Shown piece by piece: positions 1-13,137 of a stretch of DNA of 64,000 nucleotides. The stretch's first letter is position 1. Each line of letters starts with the position of its first letter. The DNA lies in contig MNCI01034009.1 of NCBI GenBank assembly GCA_015680685.1, positions 843,206 through 907,205 on the forward strand, written 5' to 3'. Origin of the DNA: Gnetum montanum. Lineage: Eukaryota > Streptophyta > Gnetopsida > Gnetales > Gnetaceae. The notes beneath the pieces are model-generated. The model ran no database searches, was not told where the DNA came from, and saw only the letters and a list, made by a program, of their open reading frames with translations. A program made the position numbers and the translations under genes.

Positions 1-180
1 TACCTCAGACTTGCTTAACCATACACCGTGACACATACAAGCAAGCCTGGGAAGACAACGAACGATTAACCCCAAGTGTTTCTTGTGGCGTTAAGGCATT
101 TAGTCTGCGGAGTTCGACCGGATCGCACGTACACGCTCGTATTCGTATGGTTGAGTGTAGGGGTACCTCGCCACTCATCA
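1..180 (+). mobile_element. 3' tail of an Athila-like LTR (truncated by window edge)
   Basis: This stretch matches the R-U5 end of the LTR that follows at 181-951 and the reverse complement of the LTR at 52153-52943. Shared landmarks are a GGGAAGACAACGAAC block, a CTGCGGAGTTCGACCGGATC block and the terminal GGGGTACCTCGCCACTCATCA-type end, which closes with ACTCATCA at 180. No primer-binding site follows, so it is not a 5' LTR next to its own interior. It abuts the next copy directly, suggesting tandem or nested LTRs. Confidence 0.75.
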
Positions 181-951
181 CCCGTTATCGCAGTCGCAAT
201 ATCACAGCCGCGATATCGCGGTTCCGATGTGAGCCTATAAATAAAAGGCGAGACACTTGGTTTTGAGGATTAGTTCTTAGATTTTATTGTAAGTTTTTAA
301 GTTTAAGTTCCTCTCAACCCTTTCCTCCTAGTGCATGCCCGTAGTGTGGTGATTGTTATTGTACGACATCCTTATTCGAGTGTGATGTACTTGGACACGC
401 ACATGATCGGCAATAAAGATCGAGATTACTTCACCATTGCAGCATCCACTTAGCTTAATTATTTATTTAATTGTTATTTACTGCTTTCTTAGTTAATATC
501 TCTTCACCCTTATCTCCTAGTAACACAAAATGAGTACGACTTAATCACAAGCATTCAAGTGTGACTACTTGGTAACCCAATAGCGTACTTAGGTCATGCG
601 CTTGGTAATCCCAGTGGCATTCGTGCACGAGGTCCAAGATGTGTACGGATGATTAAGGAACGAATGCTCATCGCACTTAAGCTAGTTTAGACTCTCTCTC
701 TCCTAGTTTAATTAATATTATTTTCCATCATACTCAAGAGTAATACTAATGTAGAAACACATCATACACCTCACTCTAGACTAAACCATACGTGACAAAG
801 CTAATACTAGTCCAGGTGGGAAGACAACGAACTGCAACCTACGAGTAACTGTCTAGATACCACAACCAGCTCGTCTGCGGAGTTCGACCGGATCGTGCGT
901 GAAACGCTCATATTCGTATGGTTGAGTGTAGGGGTACCTCGCCACTCATCA
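181..951 (+). mobile_element. Solo Athila-like LTR
   Basis: The segment is collinear with the reverse complement of 52153-52943 for most of its length. It has GATATC-containing palindromes near its left end, a TATA box (TATAAATAAAAG, about 234-245), and the U5 end ...CGCCACTCATCA at 951. The first bases (expected TGATGAG) are missing at the junction with the preceding copy. The bases after 951 do not resemble a primer-binding site, so I read it as a solo or 3' LTR. No coding capacity is present. Confidence 0.75.
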
Positions 952-2261
952 ACTTGGATACATCATCAAGGTGAATAAAATCACGTGTCTTCTTCGCATC
1001 AACATTACTAGAAGAAAACATATCAAAATTTTTGCCCACCAACTTGTCAAAACCAACAAAAATTTTTGCATCAATAATAGAAGCAAAAATTTTGGCATCA
1101 ACTAAAAAAAAACTAGAGGTAATTTAAAATCCCCATAGGGGAATTCTAGAGAGATTAAATCTTGGAAAAAATTAAAGATAGAAAAATTAGATTTGCTATG
1201 TTAGCTCATTGTTTAACAAAGATTTATAAGCCAAAGGTAACTAGTTTAAATCATAAGAAAAATTTTTCCTTTTACTTTATTAGGAGAATTAATTATTAAT
1301 TTTAATTAAATTGTAAATTTTAGTTGCATCCATCCTACATTTGACGATATCCTTGGATTCTAAACATTGATTGAGAACCTATTAAACAAATATTCAAAAA
1401 TGCTCAAACTAAAAACTACATTCAGATATTGAATATTGAATATTGTTCAAAATATGTGATTTTCTAGACATAATAAAAATGTCTAGTTTCCAACATTGAA
1501 TTTCCTGGCTGAAATGGGTTTGACCAGGTTTGAACTTTTTAAAGAATTTATGAACAAATTTACTTTGCTGTAAAGGAAGTTTGGCTCCGGAAGCCTTAAA
1601 TCCACCGCACTGAACATGATTGAACTATTAAGAATTCCAGCCATGACCATGATGAAGATCCACCATGCATTAACTACCAAATCAACCCAAACGCAAAGGA
1701 AGAACGACGAATCTTTTAATAATTAAAATAAACTACCGCTACGGTTGCAGTCCAGCAACTCTGAACTGTACATATATGGGGGGGGTTGTTAAGGTGATGA
1801 ACTGTACATATATTACATTAGCGCTGCTAAGCCTACATTTACAGATACCGATTTTTCGTTAAGTTTGAATTTACAGCAAATAGATTGCTCTCTACACTTC
1901 TTACGAACAACGCCGATCCATGACATGCTACATAAAAAGTGTGCAATCTCTGCTAAACCCTAGTATATGCTTTGATAACCATTGGATTCACATTATAGCG
2001 AGCTTTCGTGTGGTCTGAATCTGTGGTCGCAGTCCTTTCCTGCCTGGTCGACAAAGTTAAAATCTATAACGAAAACCTTGACAAACGAGGCTGCCGAAAT
2101 TTGAGATATTTTTCATTTTCATTAGTGCTCCAGGCAGAGAATTGTACATTTGAGAGGGTTTTTCGTAAGACATTGATTTCAGAATACTCGGTAGACATGA
2201 ACGGCTAAGATGTTCTTGGACATTATCCAGGTTAAACTGAGGACTGTCTTTGCTCATACAG
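952..2261. other. Intergenic and presumed promoter / 5' UTR region of PRORP
   Basis: AT-rich. At about 1026-1100 the motif AAAATTTTTGC recurs several times. At about 1763-1815 the phrase GAACTGTACATATAT occurs twice around a run of eight G. I see no convincing gene; the short reading frames are not supported. The PRORP transcription start should lie in the right part, but no clear TATA box could be fixed. Confidence 0.5.
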
Positions 2262-5200
2262 ATGTTCCGCCTCAAATGCGGCGGGATAAAACATGCCAGA
2301 GAGATTCGTCTGGTAGACTCCATGACAACCCACTTCTTCAATCCAGTAAGGCCTTTCAGAGCTACCTTACCCACATCCAGAAGTTCATCTGCTTGCACAT
2401 TACCCACATCCAGAATTTCACCTGTTTCTGGTCACAATAAGGAATTTTGTTATGGGTTTAATCAATACTTATCCTGTAGCAGTGACAGATGGTTTACCTC
2501 CGGTCCATGTTCTCGCCTATATGCTCGTGAAACAGCCAATGCCGGCGAAGTTCAGAGAAGAAAACCAGTTTTTGAAAGAGTTTCTTCAGGGAGAAAAGGT
2601 TCAGACTCAGAAAAATCACATGATACAGTTAGGAGAAAAAGAAATCTTTATGGGAGGGAATCTACTGATGAAAAGAGTCCCAATCCACCAAATTTGGAAA
2701 AGAGCTTCCGGAGGAAAGAGCCCTTTTCTGAAGGGGATTCTGCAGAGAGAAAAGCATCAACCCCACAAAATTTAAAAGAAAAACAAGACAAAGGGGATTT
2801 TGTCTTGGAAAAAGAAGAGTCAAGCAAGGTGGTAGCTGCGAAGGCTGATAGGGATCGCCATTCTGGTCTGATTACAGTGGAGGGTTCATCAGTGAAGCTC
2901 GGCACGATGGTTATGCCTGTTTCGGTCGAATGGCTTGTCAAAGCAAGCAAGAAACAGAGGGATTCTCCAGAGGGGCTGTTTAAATTTTGCCTTGATATGT
3001 GCTCCAAGAATGGGGACCTTAAAACTGCAATCGATTTATATGACAAGGCTTTGAAAGAAAGAACAGTAAATTTCACCCTAGAGCATTACAATGTTCTGCT
3101 GTACTTGACTTCCTCCGCTGCAATGGGAGTTCTGAGGCCTAGAATGTCTGGCACTCATGATAAAAACAGTAAGAATAGTTCAGAGGAGGAAGATGTACCA
3201 GAGATTGATGAAGAAATTAAGCAATTTGCCCTCACAAAGGGCTTTGAGATTTATCAACAGATGTTGAAGCAGCAGGGTGTTGAGCCCAATGAAGCCACTT
3301 TCACTGCTGTAGCAAGGTTGGGGGTTGCAAAGAAGGATGGAGATTTTTCATTTGAAATGATTAAGCAAATGCTTGCTCATGGAATCTCTCCAAGACTCAG
3401 GTCATATGGACCTGCATTGTTTGCTTTCTGCCAGAACAAGGATTTGGAGAAGGCCTACGTGGTGGATGATCATATGTTAGAACATGGTGTACAACCTGAG
3501 GAGCCTGAACTAACAGCACTACTGCAATTGTCTATTGAGTTTTGCAAAGAAGATAAAATTTATTCATTTCTTCATCGACTGAGAAGTAGCTGTAGACAGG
3601 TTTCTGAATCCACTGTACAAATTATAGAGCAGTGGTTCATGAGTGAAGCAGCAAGAGAAGTAGGCAAAACTAGTTTTGACCCTGCTAAGATAAGAGAGGC
3701 CAGTGTATCTAGAGGGGGTGGGTGGCATGGTCTGGGTTGGCTAGGCAAGGGCGATTGGAATGTTGCTTATACAAATGTTACTTCCAAGGGTGTTTGCATA
3801 TGCTGTGGCCAGAAATTGGTTACCATTGATCTTGATCCATTAGAAACTGAACAGTTTGCCCAATCAATTGCATCACTGGCACTTGAGAGAGAGAACCACT
3901 CCAGTTTCTCTGCATATCAGGTAGGGCAACATTAATCCCTGCAACTGTGATTTATTTTTTACCATTTTTATATTGAGGTTTTGTTTCCTGAACATCTGAG
4001 AATTTCAAGTCAACTGTCTTTCAGGAATGTTTTTCTTTAGAACCACCATTAATATTCAGTGACAATCAAACATGTATGCTCTGTCTTATAGACATTAGGA
4101 AACATGGTGTTAAGACACAAAGATTTAAACTCAAAAGCGCCTGGTACTGAAGATAATTTTGAGGCATCTTCAGTCAACTGATTTGGTTGTTTTTAGATAT
4201 CAAAGGCCAGGTGCAAAAGTAGTGTCTTCTTTAATCTGATGCAAGCTATATTTTCATATTTGGATTTGAAAATAAATTTACTCGATGGATTTTGTTGTGA
4301 ATTCTCAATTCTAGCTGTTTCATTACCGCAATGAAGTCTCAACTGGCCAGTACTGTTCATGGCAGATAGATACAACTTTGAACACATTCTTAAGCTAGAT
4401 TATGATACTTAAACTAAAACTGTTTTTAATGATGTCCAGCATTTTTTTCATAATGCTTATATATCTTGACATGCCTATTGGGATCAAACTTGTGACCTGA
4501 GGATGCAAACTACATGCCTTAATCAACATGTCACACACCTTGATACTGGAATTTGTTATTGAATACCCAAATTCTGAAATTTTATAAGTCAAAGAGAAAA
4601 TATTTCTTTCAAGCATACATTTGGTATGGGCACTTTTGTTGGTTTATAAGATGGTAGATGTAGATTTTGAATTTGTTGTTTGAAAATATCTAAGAAATTC
4701 AGCTATAACAACTTTAACAAGAAATCTGATTAAAAAGGCATTCTGAAGTTGAAAACCCAGGCAGAATCTTGCAATCAAGGTCTAGACTCAAATTAGTGGA
4801 TCTTTCATGTTACTTCCACTGAATTCTTCATTTATTTTCCAAATGCGTAACATATTTTGCTGTAAAGAAATTTTAGAAATTATTTTTATCAAATCCAATT
4901 CATTTAATCAATGCATCACTTTGAGGTGAAATATATTATTATATAGTCCATTGAACACTGGTGGTCGTATTTGGTTCAAAATTTTTGTTACAAATTGTTT
5001 GTATGCCAATACAAGTAACTTAACCAGGTTTATTTTTTTTTAAAATGATGTAAATTTTCTTTTGCTGATGACAGAAAGCATGCTTAACTGCACTAGCGGA
5101 TTATGTATATAGCTAGCATATCCAGAAAGTAACAACTTCCATTCACCTTATTCTATGCCACCATTGTTCATGGCAGAACATAATTATGTATCATGTTTAC

Positions 5201-8200
5201 AATGCAGAAATGAAATGGTGAATCCATGAGACATATACAGTTTTACAGTTGTGAAGGCCAAAACTACATAAGTTAGCTAACTATGTTTTCATACCAATAT
5301 CGATTTGATTTGTACCATGCCTGCTTGCTTCAAGATTGGGTAGTTTTGAGTCAATACTGTATTTTTGAGTTGATTCTTCTAGAGATTGTTTTATGCATTC
5401 ACTTTATTTTTATAGAAGAGCATTCTTACCTGTAAAAATCTGACTTCGTATAGCTGTGTAGGATCATAATCATAATCCAAACATTACCTGAGACTATCCA
5501 AGCCATCATGTTTTCTGAAATGCTTTCCTCCAAAAATAATCATCTTGCTATCACATCTAGGACAGTAAATTTCTTATTCTAATTCCAAATTTTAATCAAC
5601 TAGAGCTTCAATCATCCTTCTTTTCATGCTTTTTTAATTATAATTTTATTAAGTCTATATCATCATTAAATGTATTTCTTAGTAAGGCATAGCTTACCTG
5701 GTTCTGGCATGTGCCTTATGGTTTTACAAGTCACAGCTTATATCCCAAGGGGTTTATGTTGAGATTTTGTACATGAGGACATCGTTAAACTATACATTTG
5801 GGGACTATAACAGTTAGCCATAGAATATTATCATTAGTTCATCCACTTGCCTTAATTGGTTAGTCCATGTTGTTAGGATAAAGACACCAAAATGATATCA
5901 TAGTTCATGTACTGTCCAAGAGAAAATGGTTCCTTGTAAAGTCCCCAAATGTTGTGAATATTGTATTAGTCCCTGCTTGCAAAGATATATATTATAAAGA
6001 TGGAGTAATATCTATTTCAAAATTATTCAATAATGTTTTCTTTTAACCTACATATGATGTTATGTCAACAGAAATGGCTAGCAGATCATGGTCCATTTGA
6101 AGCTATAATTGATGGTGCAAATGTTGGTCTTCATCAAACTGGTGGTAACATCTTTTCTTTTCGTCAGGTTTGTTAGCACTTCTAAATTTATGGGATTTAA
6201 GAAACATGGCATGTGTTTTATGGCTCATCGTTCTACATGTGGCCTACAATGATTTCTAAGAGTTTGAGGAATGTATCATTTCAGTTAGTTGCTGTTGCTA
6301 GTGGGTTACAAAAAAGAAGTCCATCAAACAAAATGCCACTAATTATCTTACACAATATGCGAGCTAGAGCAGGGCCTGCTAAAGATCCTGTAAATAAGCA
6401 TCTGATTGCAGAGTTGGCAAATGCTAATGCATTGTACACCACACCAACTGGTTCAAATGATGACTGGTATGGCTTTGGCTAGTCTTTTTTGCATGGAAGT
6501 TATAACTTATGCTGTGTTTCTTGTTTTTAAATTGTGTATGCTTTGCATCATATGGTATTCTGTTCTTAAAACTGTGCATGTATTAACTCAAATACTTGAA
6601 AAAATGAAGATATGATACAAGTTTTCTAGCAGTAACTATATCAGTGGAAAATTTCCTCTATGGCAGCTTTTCTTTGCTTTGATAAGTTTTTGAGTTTTAT
6701 AATTAAAATGTATTCAAATAAGTTGGATGTGATGTAATTAATTGAGATTTCTTGGCATGCCTTTGTAGTGCCTCCTGCATCTAGTGATAATTATCATCAT
6801 CATCCTAATATTGTTTCAACAAAATGGGGTTGGCTACATGAGTTCTTTTTTGCCGTTCAGCTCTTTTAAGAGTTAAATGCCAGTCTATCTGCAATTTTTC
6901 TATATAAACTTCAATTGTTTTTCCCATTTCTTTTTTGGTCTTCTTTTTGGCAGCTTTCTTCTAACTCAACCATTGGACTTACTTCTTTTGATGTGGAAAC
7001 CTTGCCCATTTCCCATAGCAAGGGTTTGCTAGGGTGTCCTCCAAAGACAATGTCCGTCATTGTCTTTGGAGGACACTCTAGCAAGCCCTTGCTCATTTTC
7101 CATCATTGTCTTTGGAGGACACCCTAGCAAGCCCTTGCTCATTTTCCATAACAATTGGGCCTGTGACTGCTGCACATTACATCTGGAGAATACTTTAGGA
7201 TTTGCAAAATCTGAAAGAGAACTCATGAATGGGATTGGTATGGTTTTACTTCTGACTTCTGACCTGATGCCAACCCTCCTCCTTTTGCATCTATGGTTGG
7301 GACCGGCAATGGTGGAGTTCCCTCCTGCATCTGCAAATGATTAGATATAATTAAATAAAACAAAAATAGCATTATTGTTTACTTATGCTATGTGCCATAA
7401 TGCAAGAGTTGCAGTCCTATCACTATACAGTACTCCACCTGTTTTCATCTAAAAGAAATGCAATCCACATTTTATCCAGCTTTTGGTCCATCCATTATCA
7501 ACTAGTTAATCCATCTATTCCAAATGCTTGATCTAGGAAACTTAAAAGTATATGCTAGCTTTTGATGTTTTTCATTTTACACGTGTAGTTTCTTGATGTT
7601 ATATTTATTTTCTTTAAAGCTCGAGGAGCTCTTAAAAATTAATCTTCTTTGAATTGTTCTCAGGAAGCACGCTTTTTTTTTCTTTTTTTCTGAAAAGATG
7701 GCTTTATTTCCTTTTAAACTTCAGAGAGAAACAAAATATCAATAATGTTTTGAAATGTTGAATGGACTAGTCTTCTAATTAAATTTCTTTTGTACCTGGA
7801 TTTCTATAATGTTAGCCTTTTTTTTTTTTTTTTGAATGAATTTCCTATGTATAATTACGGGGACAAACACCTTTGTGATTTCTTCATCATCAAATCTTCC
7901 TTTTGTGTAGCTTACAGGTATACGTGTCCAACAGTGTTATATCACTTTCATACTCTAGTATGTATTTCATGTAACAACGTTGATCTATTAGTAGACATTT
8001 CAGTCTGTATTCCTCAAGAGTCAATACTTTGCCTCATTCACACTAGGATCTTCTTGTATATCCCGTTAGTTATACAATAATTTATGGAATTGAAACTGAA
8101 GTAATTTAGTTTATTCATGTGATGAACCTAATGTCTATTGGACATAATCCACTTTCATAATTTTTTTTCACCTTTTTAAGATCCTATTGAACATATGACT

Positions 8201-11200
8201 TGTAAGATGTAAGTCACAAGCCTTATTTACAAGCAGCACCTCACTGGTAAGTATTTCCAGACGAATATCTCAATATGTCCAAGTTATTATTTTCCATGCT
8301 GCCCATTACCAGAATGAAATTAGCCCAATTCGACCTATTCCTTTGATAACATATGTATTGTTAAGACTATTGATTATGTGATTGCTGAATACATAGTTTG
8401 AAAAAGATTGATGTTTTACTATTTTATCATGCTATACACCATCTGTTATTTTGGATTTGCACAGAGCTGATTTCTTGTTGTTTGTCTGTCAGGTACTGGT
8501 TGTATGCGGCTGTAAAGTTCAAGTGTTTGCTAGTTACAAATGATGAAATGAGAGACCACATATTTGCATTGTTAGGAAATGACTTTTTCCCAAGATGGAA
8601 GGAAAGACATCAGGTTCGTAAATTGTAATAAGTTTCTCTAAATTATTACTTGGCACCCCTGTTTGTATGTGTATCATAATAACTCTCTTGCAGTTTCTCT
8701 AAAACATCCCTGCAGAAGTCTATTACACAAAGGTTGAATATTGTCCTGGGCTGGCACCGTTCTGCCTCTCTCCCATACTTTAGGGAAAACATCTTTTGAT
8801 AGGATTAGCTAGAGATCAATATTTAAACCCTCTCAGATTATCTACAAAGGAAATGTTTGAATGAAAGGAGAGAGAAGATTAAAACTAGACAACCAAAATA
8901 TTTACTATCTTCTTGTTTGATCATCTAAAGAAAACCTCCGAGCAAGAGTAAACAGATTCTATAAATTAAGTCTAGAACCTTATTTAAGCCCTCAAATTTT
9001 TATGAAATCTTCTAGTGTGAAAGCGTTTAGTATGAACTAGTGGATGCTTTTAGCAATACCTAATTAGTAAATTCAAACATGACACTGCCCAACCGTCATT
9101 TTAGCAGTCTAGTTTTTATTATCATCGATCATTTTCTGTTTCCAACATCACACTTCTAGCAATCGTTGGACCTACCAAATGCATAATTGATTTGTGGATG
9201 TTAGATCATAATTATGATTAACATTGTTTAATGATTAGTTTTGTGAATTAGTTTTATCAAAAGTCAAAGGATGTAAGTTGAATGCCAAGTCTACTTATGA
9301 AATATAAGAAATGCAAGTAAGACTCTACATTGTGTGTGGAAGAAGTGTCGAAGCTTTAAGTGAAGTGCTTCAGGATAAAATACTCACCGAAAGATCTAAA
9401 TAGATCAAGAACCAACATATATGTGAGTCAAAATGCAAAATGGAACTGTAAATCAGAGAGGGAAGAAAGGAACTTATGAAGATGTAATTTTCCAAGAAAG
9501 TGTTAAGGATCTAATTACCAAAGAGGAGAGAAGAACCATGAAAGAATCCGATGCCAAAGGAGTGTCGAATTGACTATAAAGTTAAGGTGTGGAAGAGTAG
9601 CCATAAGTTGATGAATACGAATTGTGTTAAGTTGTGGCAGAGTATCCACCATGAATAAGCCACGTAACGTGTGGTAGTTTAAGTGTTGTTGGCAAGTGAA
9701 GACACGATTAAAGTTCATTAGAACTTAGTCGCACATGTAAGACCAACAGGGAAAATTTTTATAAACTTCAAGAATAAATCAAAACAGTTCGTAAAGTGGT
9801 CTTATGGCTCACTAATAATCATTTATTCAACAATTATCAAATGTCAACTTTTGCTAAACGATGTTGGTGAGTAGAGTTGTCTATGAGACATACAACGAAA
9901 CTCTAATAGCGGATGTTTCCAATCTCACGGATTGGAGCAGCTTGTCAGAGAAACGGAAGCATTGTATAGGTGGAGAACATACTCTAAAAGATTATTGATG
10001 GAAGAATTTCTTAGAGAGAAGTCCAATGCAGAGCCAAATTTGGGAATCACACATTAAATTGATAATTTGGAAGTTATGAAAGATATAGTGGTGACATGGA
10101 TAACAAGATCATATGACGTGATTTTGGAGGGTAGAATGCCAAGTGGTGGAGGAGAAGCATTGTGGCAAGTTTAGATGAATTAAACGCATGAGTGATACCG
10201 TGGAGGTACCGGAAATAGCATTGGAGTTTGAAATATGAATCAGCCTCATTTGAAAATCAATTTGGATTTCTGGTAGGATGTTCAAAATGGAGGCTTCTTT
10301 GCTAAAATAGTTAATGTAAAAATTTAGAAATAAAAGCAAGTTTAGTGATTCTTATTGAAGACATTTCTAGAAATATTACTTGATAAGCTCTATGTGAGGT
10401 ATCCCAGTTAAGTATATCGAAATGATTAAGGACGTATGATATACAGAGAAACTCTTGGTTTCTTAGAGTTTTACAGAACAACAATTAGGCGTAGGCTTAA
10501 AATTTTGTACAATGTTGATATGGATGGCAAGGATAAAAATGTTGATATGGATGAAAAATCATACAGAGTTGCAGAGGTTTATGATACTTTATACTTAAGT
10601 AGATAAAAAAGCTATTTGCTGGGAACAAGTGGGTCCCATCTTTAAAGTTTGTCTTTTCTGAATTGGCACAGAAAGGAAAATTGTTAACAATTGATAATTT
10701 GTTAAAGTGAGGATGAGTAAGGTTACTAAATGTTTTTCTGGAAAATTGCTTACAAAGGTGGTAATCATATCTTTGCACTGCTCTACAATTGCTTATATTG
10801 GAAGAGAGTTTGAAAAAGTACAAATCAGCATTTTATTATACCAAAATCTTTACATGATCTTGTTGTAGCTTGGGCTTAAAATCAAATGCACTCAGCACAT
10901 TAATAAAAATTTAAAGTGCTTTGCTAGCAAATGTGATCTTTGGAAGGAAATAAATTAAAGAACCTTTGAAGAGACAATTCTATGTAAATGAAGTATAAAA
11001 AGAGAATACGATATATAGACTGTCAAAGCATTAGTACAATTTTCAAAGTCAACCTATCATATTGAAAGCTTCTTTATGGAGTTCTCAATGATAGAATACC
11101 ATCTGTGGGATAGTTTCAAACTTCTGCTGCATTATTTATGATTGTAGACATGAAAAAAAAATTAAGATAGCTATGATTGCATTTATTATTTCAGTAAAAT

Positions 11201-11912
11201 TGCTATGATTGCTATGATTGGAGTCATGGTAAGGTGCGTATTTCTCAAGTCATAACCTGGGTGTAACTAATTGGAAAATGTTAGGCTTTTGCTCATCCAC
11301 CAACTCTCCCAAGACCCTGCCAAGACCCTGCCTTAACTTAGCAGGATGAGCATTAAGCCTTGGGTAATGATCCTTATTTCAGTGATCTACACTTTTCCAA
11401 AGTTTGTTAAGAACTTTGTGAATGCTATCCTAAAGAGTAAATAACGAACTTTGTGAATGTTGTCTTAAAGAGTAAACACCTGCATGTTTCACCTTTCTCA
11501 GAAAGCAGCAGGGTTTCCGTATCTAATAAAAAGCTCTATTTAAAACCGGTAGTTATAATTTTTCCTTCAATAACTGCCGCTGCCTCTTACAAGATTTCCT
11601 TCTATATGATATTTATTGTGTGTTATACAGGTTCGGTATAGTTTCTCTCGACGTCGTGTGCAGTTTCACATGCCTCCTCCATTTTCAATCGTGATTCAGG
11701 TGACAATTCTTTACTCATGTTCCATCTGCTTCACTGATTCGAATTTAGATTTCTGATATTACCCAAACATTGGTTTTTTGAATGCGTTATTAGATTTTCC
11801 CTCTGATTTTTTGTAGGAAGCTGCAAACGGATCATGGCATGTGCCCATTCTTGGAGGAGATGACATTGAGGTCCCTCGGAAGTGGCTGTGTGTTACAAGA
11901 AACCAAAATTAA
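2262..11912 (+). CDS. PRORP: Proteinaceous RNase P (PRORP), six exons
   Basis: Protein-only RNase P, which cleaves 5' leaders from precursor tRNAs. Exons: 2262-3920, 6072-6167, 6285-6466, 8493-8613, 11631-11699, 11817-11912; all introns are GT-AG and phases join cleanly, giving about 740 residues. The N-terminus (MFRLKC..., second Met at residue 21 before FFNPVRPFR) looks like an organelle transit peptide, followed by a charged low-complexity stretch (about 75-175), then PPR repeats (about 225-450). The NYN nuclease domain shows its acidic residues in IIDGANVG (Asp567), NDDW (Asp644/645) and VTNDEMRDH (Asp663, Asp667). Zinc ligands are all visible: CICC (512, 515), His717 in SWHVP and Cys734 in WLCVT. 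ATG 2262 is the first in frame after a stop at 2238. Longer than the roughly 570 residues known for Arabidopsis PRORP1, mainly through the N-terminal linker. Probably mitochondrial and/or plastid, by inference. Confidence 0.95.
3921..6071 (+). other. PRORP intron 1
   Basis: GT-AG intron of about 2.15 kb. AT-rich, with no recognisable coding remnant or repeat of the families seen elsewhere in the window. A short unspliced reading through the donor would stop four codons later (VGQH). Confidence 0.8.
6784..7320 (-). mobile_element. RTE-type LINE tail plus dispersed repeat, in PRORP intron 3
   Basis: Starts with a (TCATCA)n tail and a block reading, on the minus strand, ATGTAGCCAACC...AGGATGATGATG, which is the 3' end seen in the RTE copies at 22564 and 25020-25052. 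It is flanked by the near-identical words CCTCCTGCATCT (about 6771-6783 and 7321-7333), a plausible 12-13 bp target duplication. The right half (about 7080-7310) is also found at 22375-22565. The element is non-coding and strongly 5' truncated or rearranged. Confidence 0.6.
7017..7149. repeat. 36-bp hairpin with an additional direct copy of one arm
   Basis: Arm one (7017-7052) and arm two (7058-7093) are inverted repeats with two mismatches over 36 bp and a 5-nt loop. A third copy of the same word, in the orientation of arm two, starts at 7104, 46 bp after it. The core word is TTTGGAGGACACCCTAGCAA. It lies in PRORP intron 3, so the pre-mRNA could fold a long stem here. Confidence 0.85.
10690..11010 (+). 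mobile_element. L1-type LINE 3' fragment in PRORP intron 4
   Basis: Collinear with 28795-29080, sharing the words ACAAATCAGCATTTTATTAT and CAAAATCTTT.CATGATCTTG. In the other copy the translation contains NKCLCKN...HDILLHCP, which resembles the Cys/His region at the C-terminal end of plant L1 ORF2 proteins. The copy here is frame-broken. The surrounding intron (8614-11630, 3.0 kb) otherwise holds AT-rich DNA with no gene; two small tandem duplications lie at about 11318-11333 and 11413-11478. Confidence 0.5.
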
Positions 11913-13137
11913 TCTGACAGCATTTTCTATTAGCATGGTACTTTTGAGTTATATATCATTTGTTGTGCAGTAATCAGTTAATTTTAAGAGCCAGTATCCA
12001 CTCCTTGCACCAATTGCTGGAAATCGCTGGAGGTATCCAAAGATAAAAGAATGAGCATAGAAAGAAAATATAGAGAATCGACTGCTCTACATGTTATTTA
12101 TGCCTGGAGAGATGTTCTCTTCAGAACTCTCCCAAGTAAAAACATTGGGGGTTATTTTGCGTAATTCTGCGCGGTGTTGGCATCTTTGAATTTTCTTTTA
12201 CAGGTTCCTGCAATTGTATTTCTTTTTTAATTTTTATTTCAAAGAGGTAATGAACAAAGGTAAAATTCAAAGGTATTACAATCGTCTCCGAAATACAACT
12301 TAAAATGGCAATATCAAATGATGCAGATGATTGTGTTTCAAGCCTCATTCTGGGAGACGTAATAACGTGAAGGTGTGAAACATTACAGGATGAATAAGAT
12401 CGGTTTTCGAAAAGAAAAACATCCCAAGCCAGTATCTCTCATCCTAATGACATCCTTAGACATGGTACTGATATAATATTACGCTTATCACATCATTTTA
12501 ACTGTGAAAATTCCGTAAAAATCTCACACTTCCAATCTAGTGCATTATGCTATCAAATTCTATTGAAATATAAGCAATTCATTAGCTTTGTTAAGTAAAT
12601 GATAAGGTGCTAACCTAAAACAGGCTCTATAGCCTGTGGTAACCAACTCTTCCTCCACACAATCCCAATGGCAAGACATTTGTAAAGATGATTTTAACAA
12701 CTCTGTTGCAGCTCCAATGTGGAACACCACCATCTTTGTACCGTATTCTCTTAACTTCAATCAGTCTCTCAATGATGTATTATCATATTTTAAACTTTTT
12801 CTCGGTGCTAGCAAAGAATCGATAGAATCATTCTTGATTATTTGAAAAAAGAATAAAAATGAAAATTATAAAAACTTCAACATGGTTTCAAAATTAGCGA
12901 AGCCATCACAACCGAATGCAAATTGATCGATCTAGTGCAAAAAAAAAAAAAATGCAGCATAACATTCACAGTTCCCTATTTCGGCGTATTCAAATGAAGT
13001 TCCCCTGACTTCTACAGTCCATCATTCACATTTTAAGGAAATTCTTATTTCAGAAGCATTTCCTTAAAATTACATAGGCAAAAGATACATATCTGCCAAG
13101 AAAATTTTTTAGCGATAGATACTATTACAAAATTTTT
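11913..13137. other. PRORP 3' UTR and intergenic spacer
   Basis: Follows the PRORP stop. AT-rich, with a 13-base A run at about 12939-12951. I see no coding potential beyond short spurious frames; poly(A) signals could not be chosen among several AATAAA-like words. Confidence 0.5.

Noticed and set aside
2057-3076. Minus-strand frames over PRORP exon 1
   Set aside because: They are antisense to a well-supported conserved exon and show no domain.
9140-9950. Possible LTR or Copia fragment in PRORP intron 4
   Set aside because: Some phrases look retroelement-like, but I found no partner copy, no terminal motif and no coding remnant in this window.
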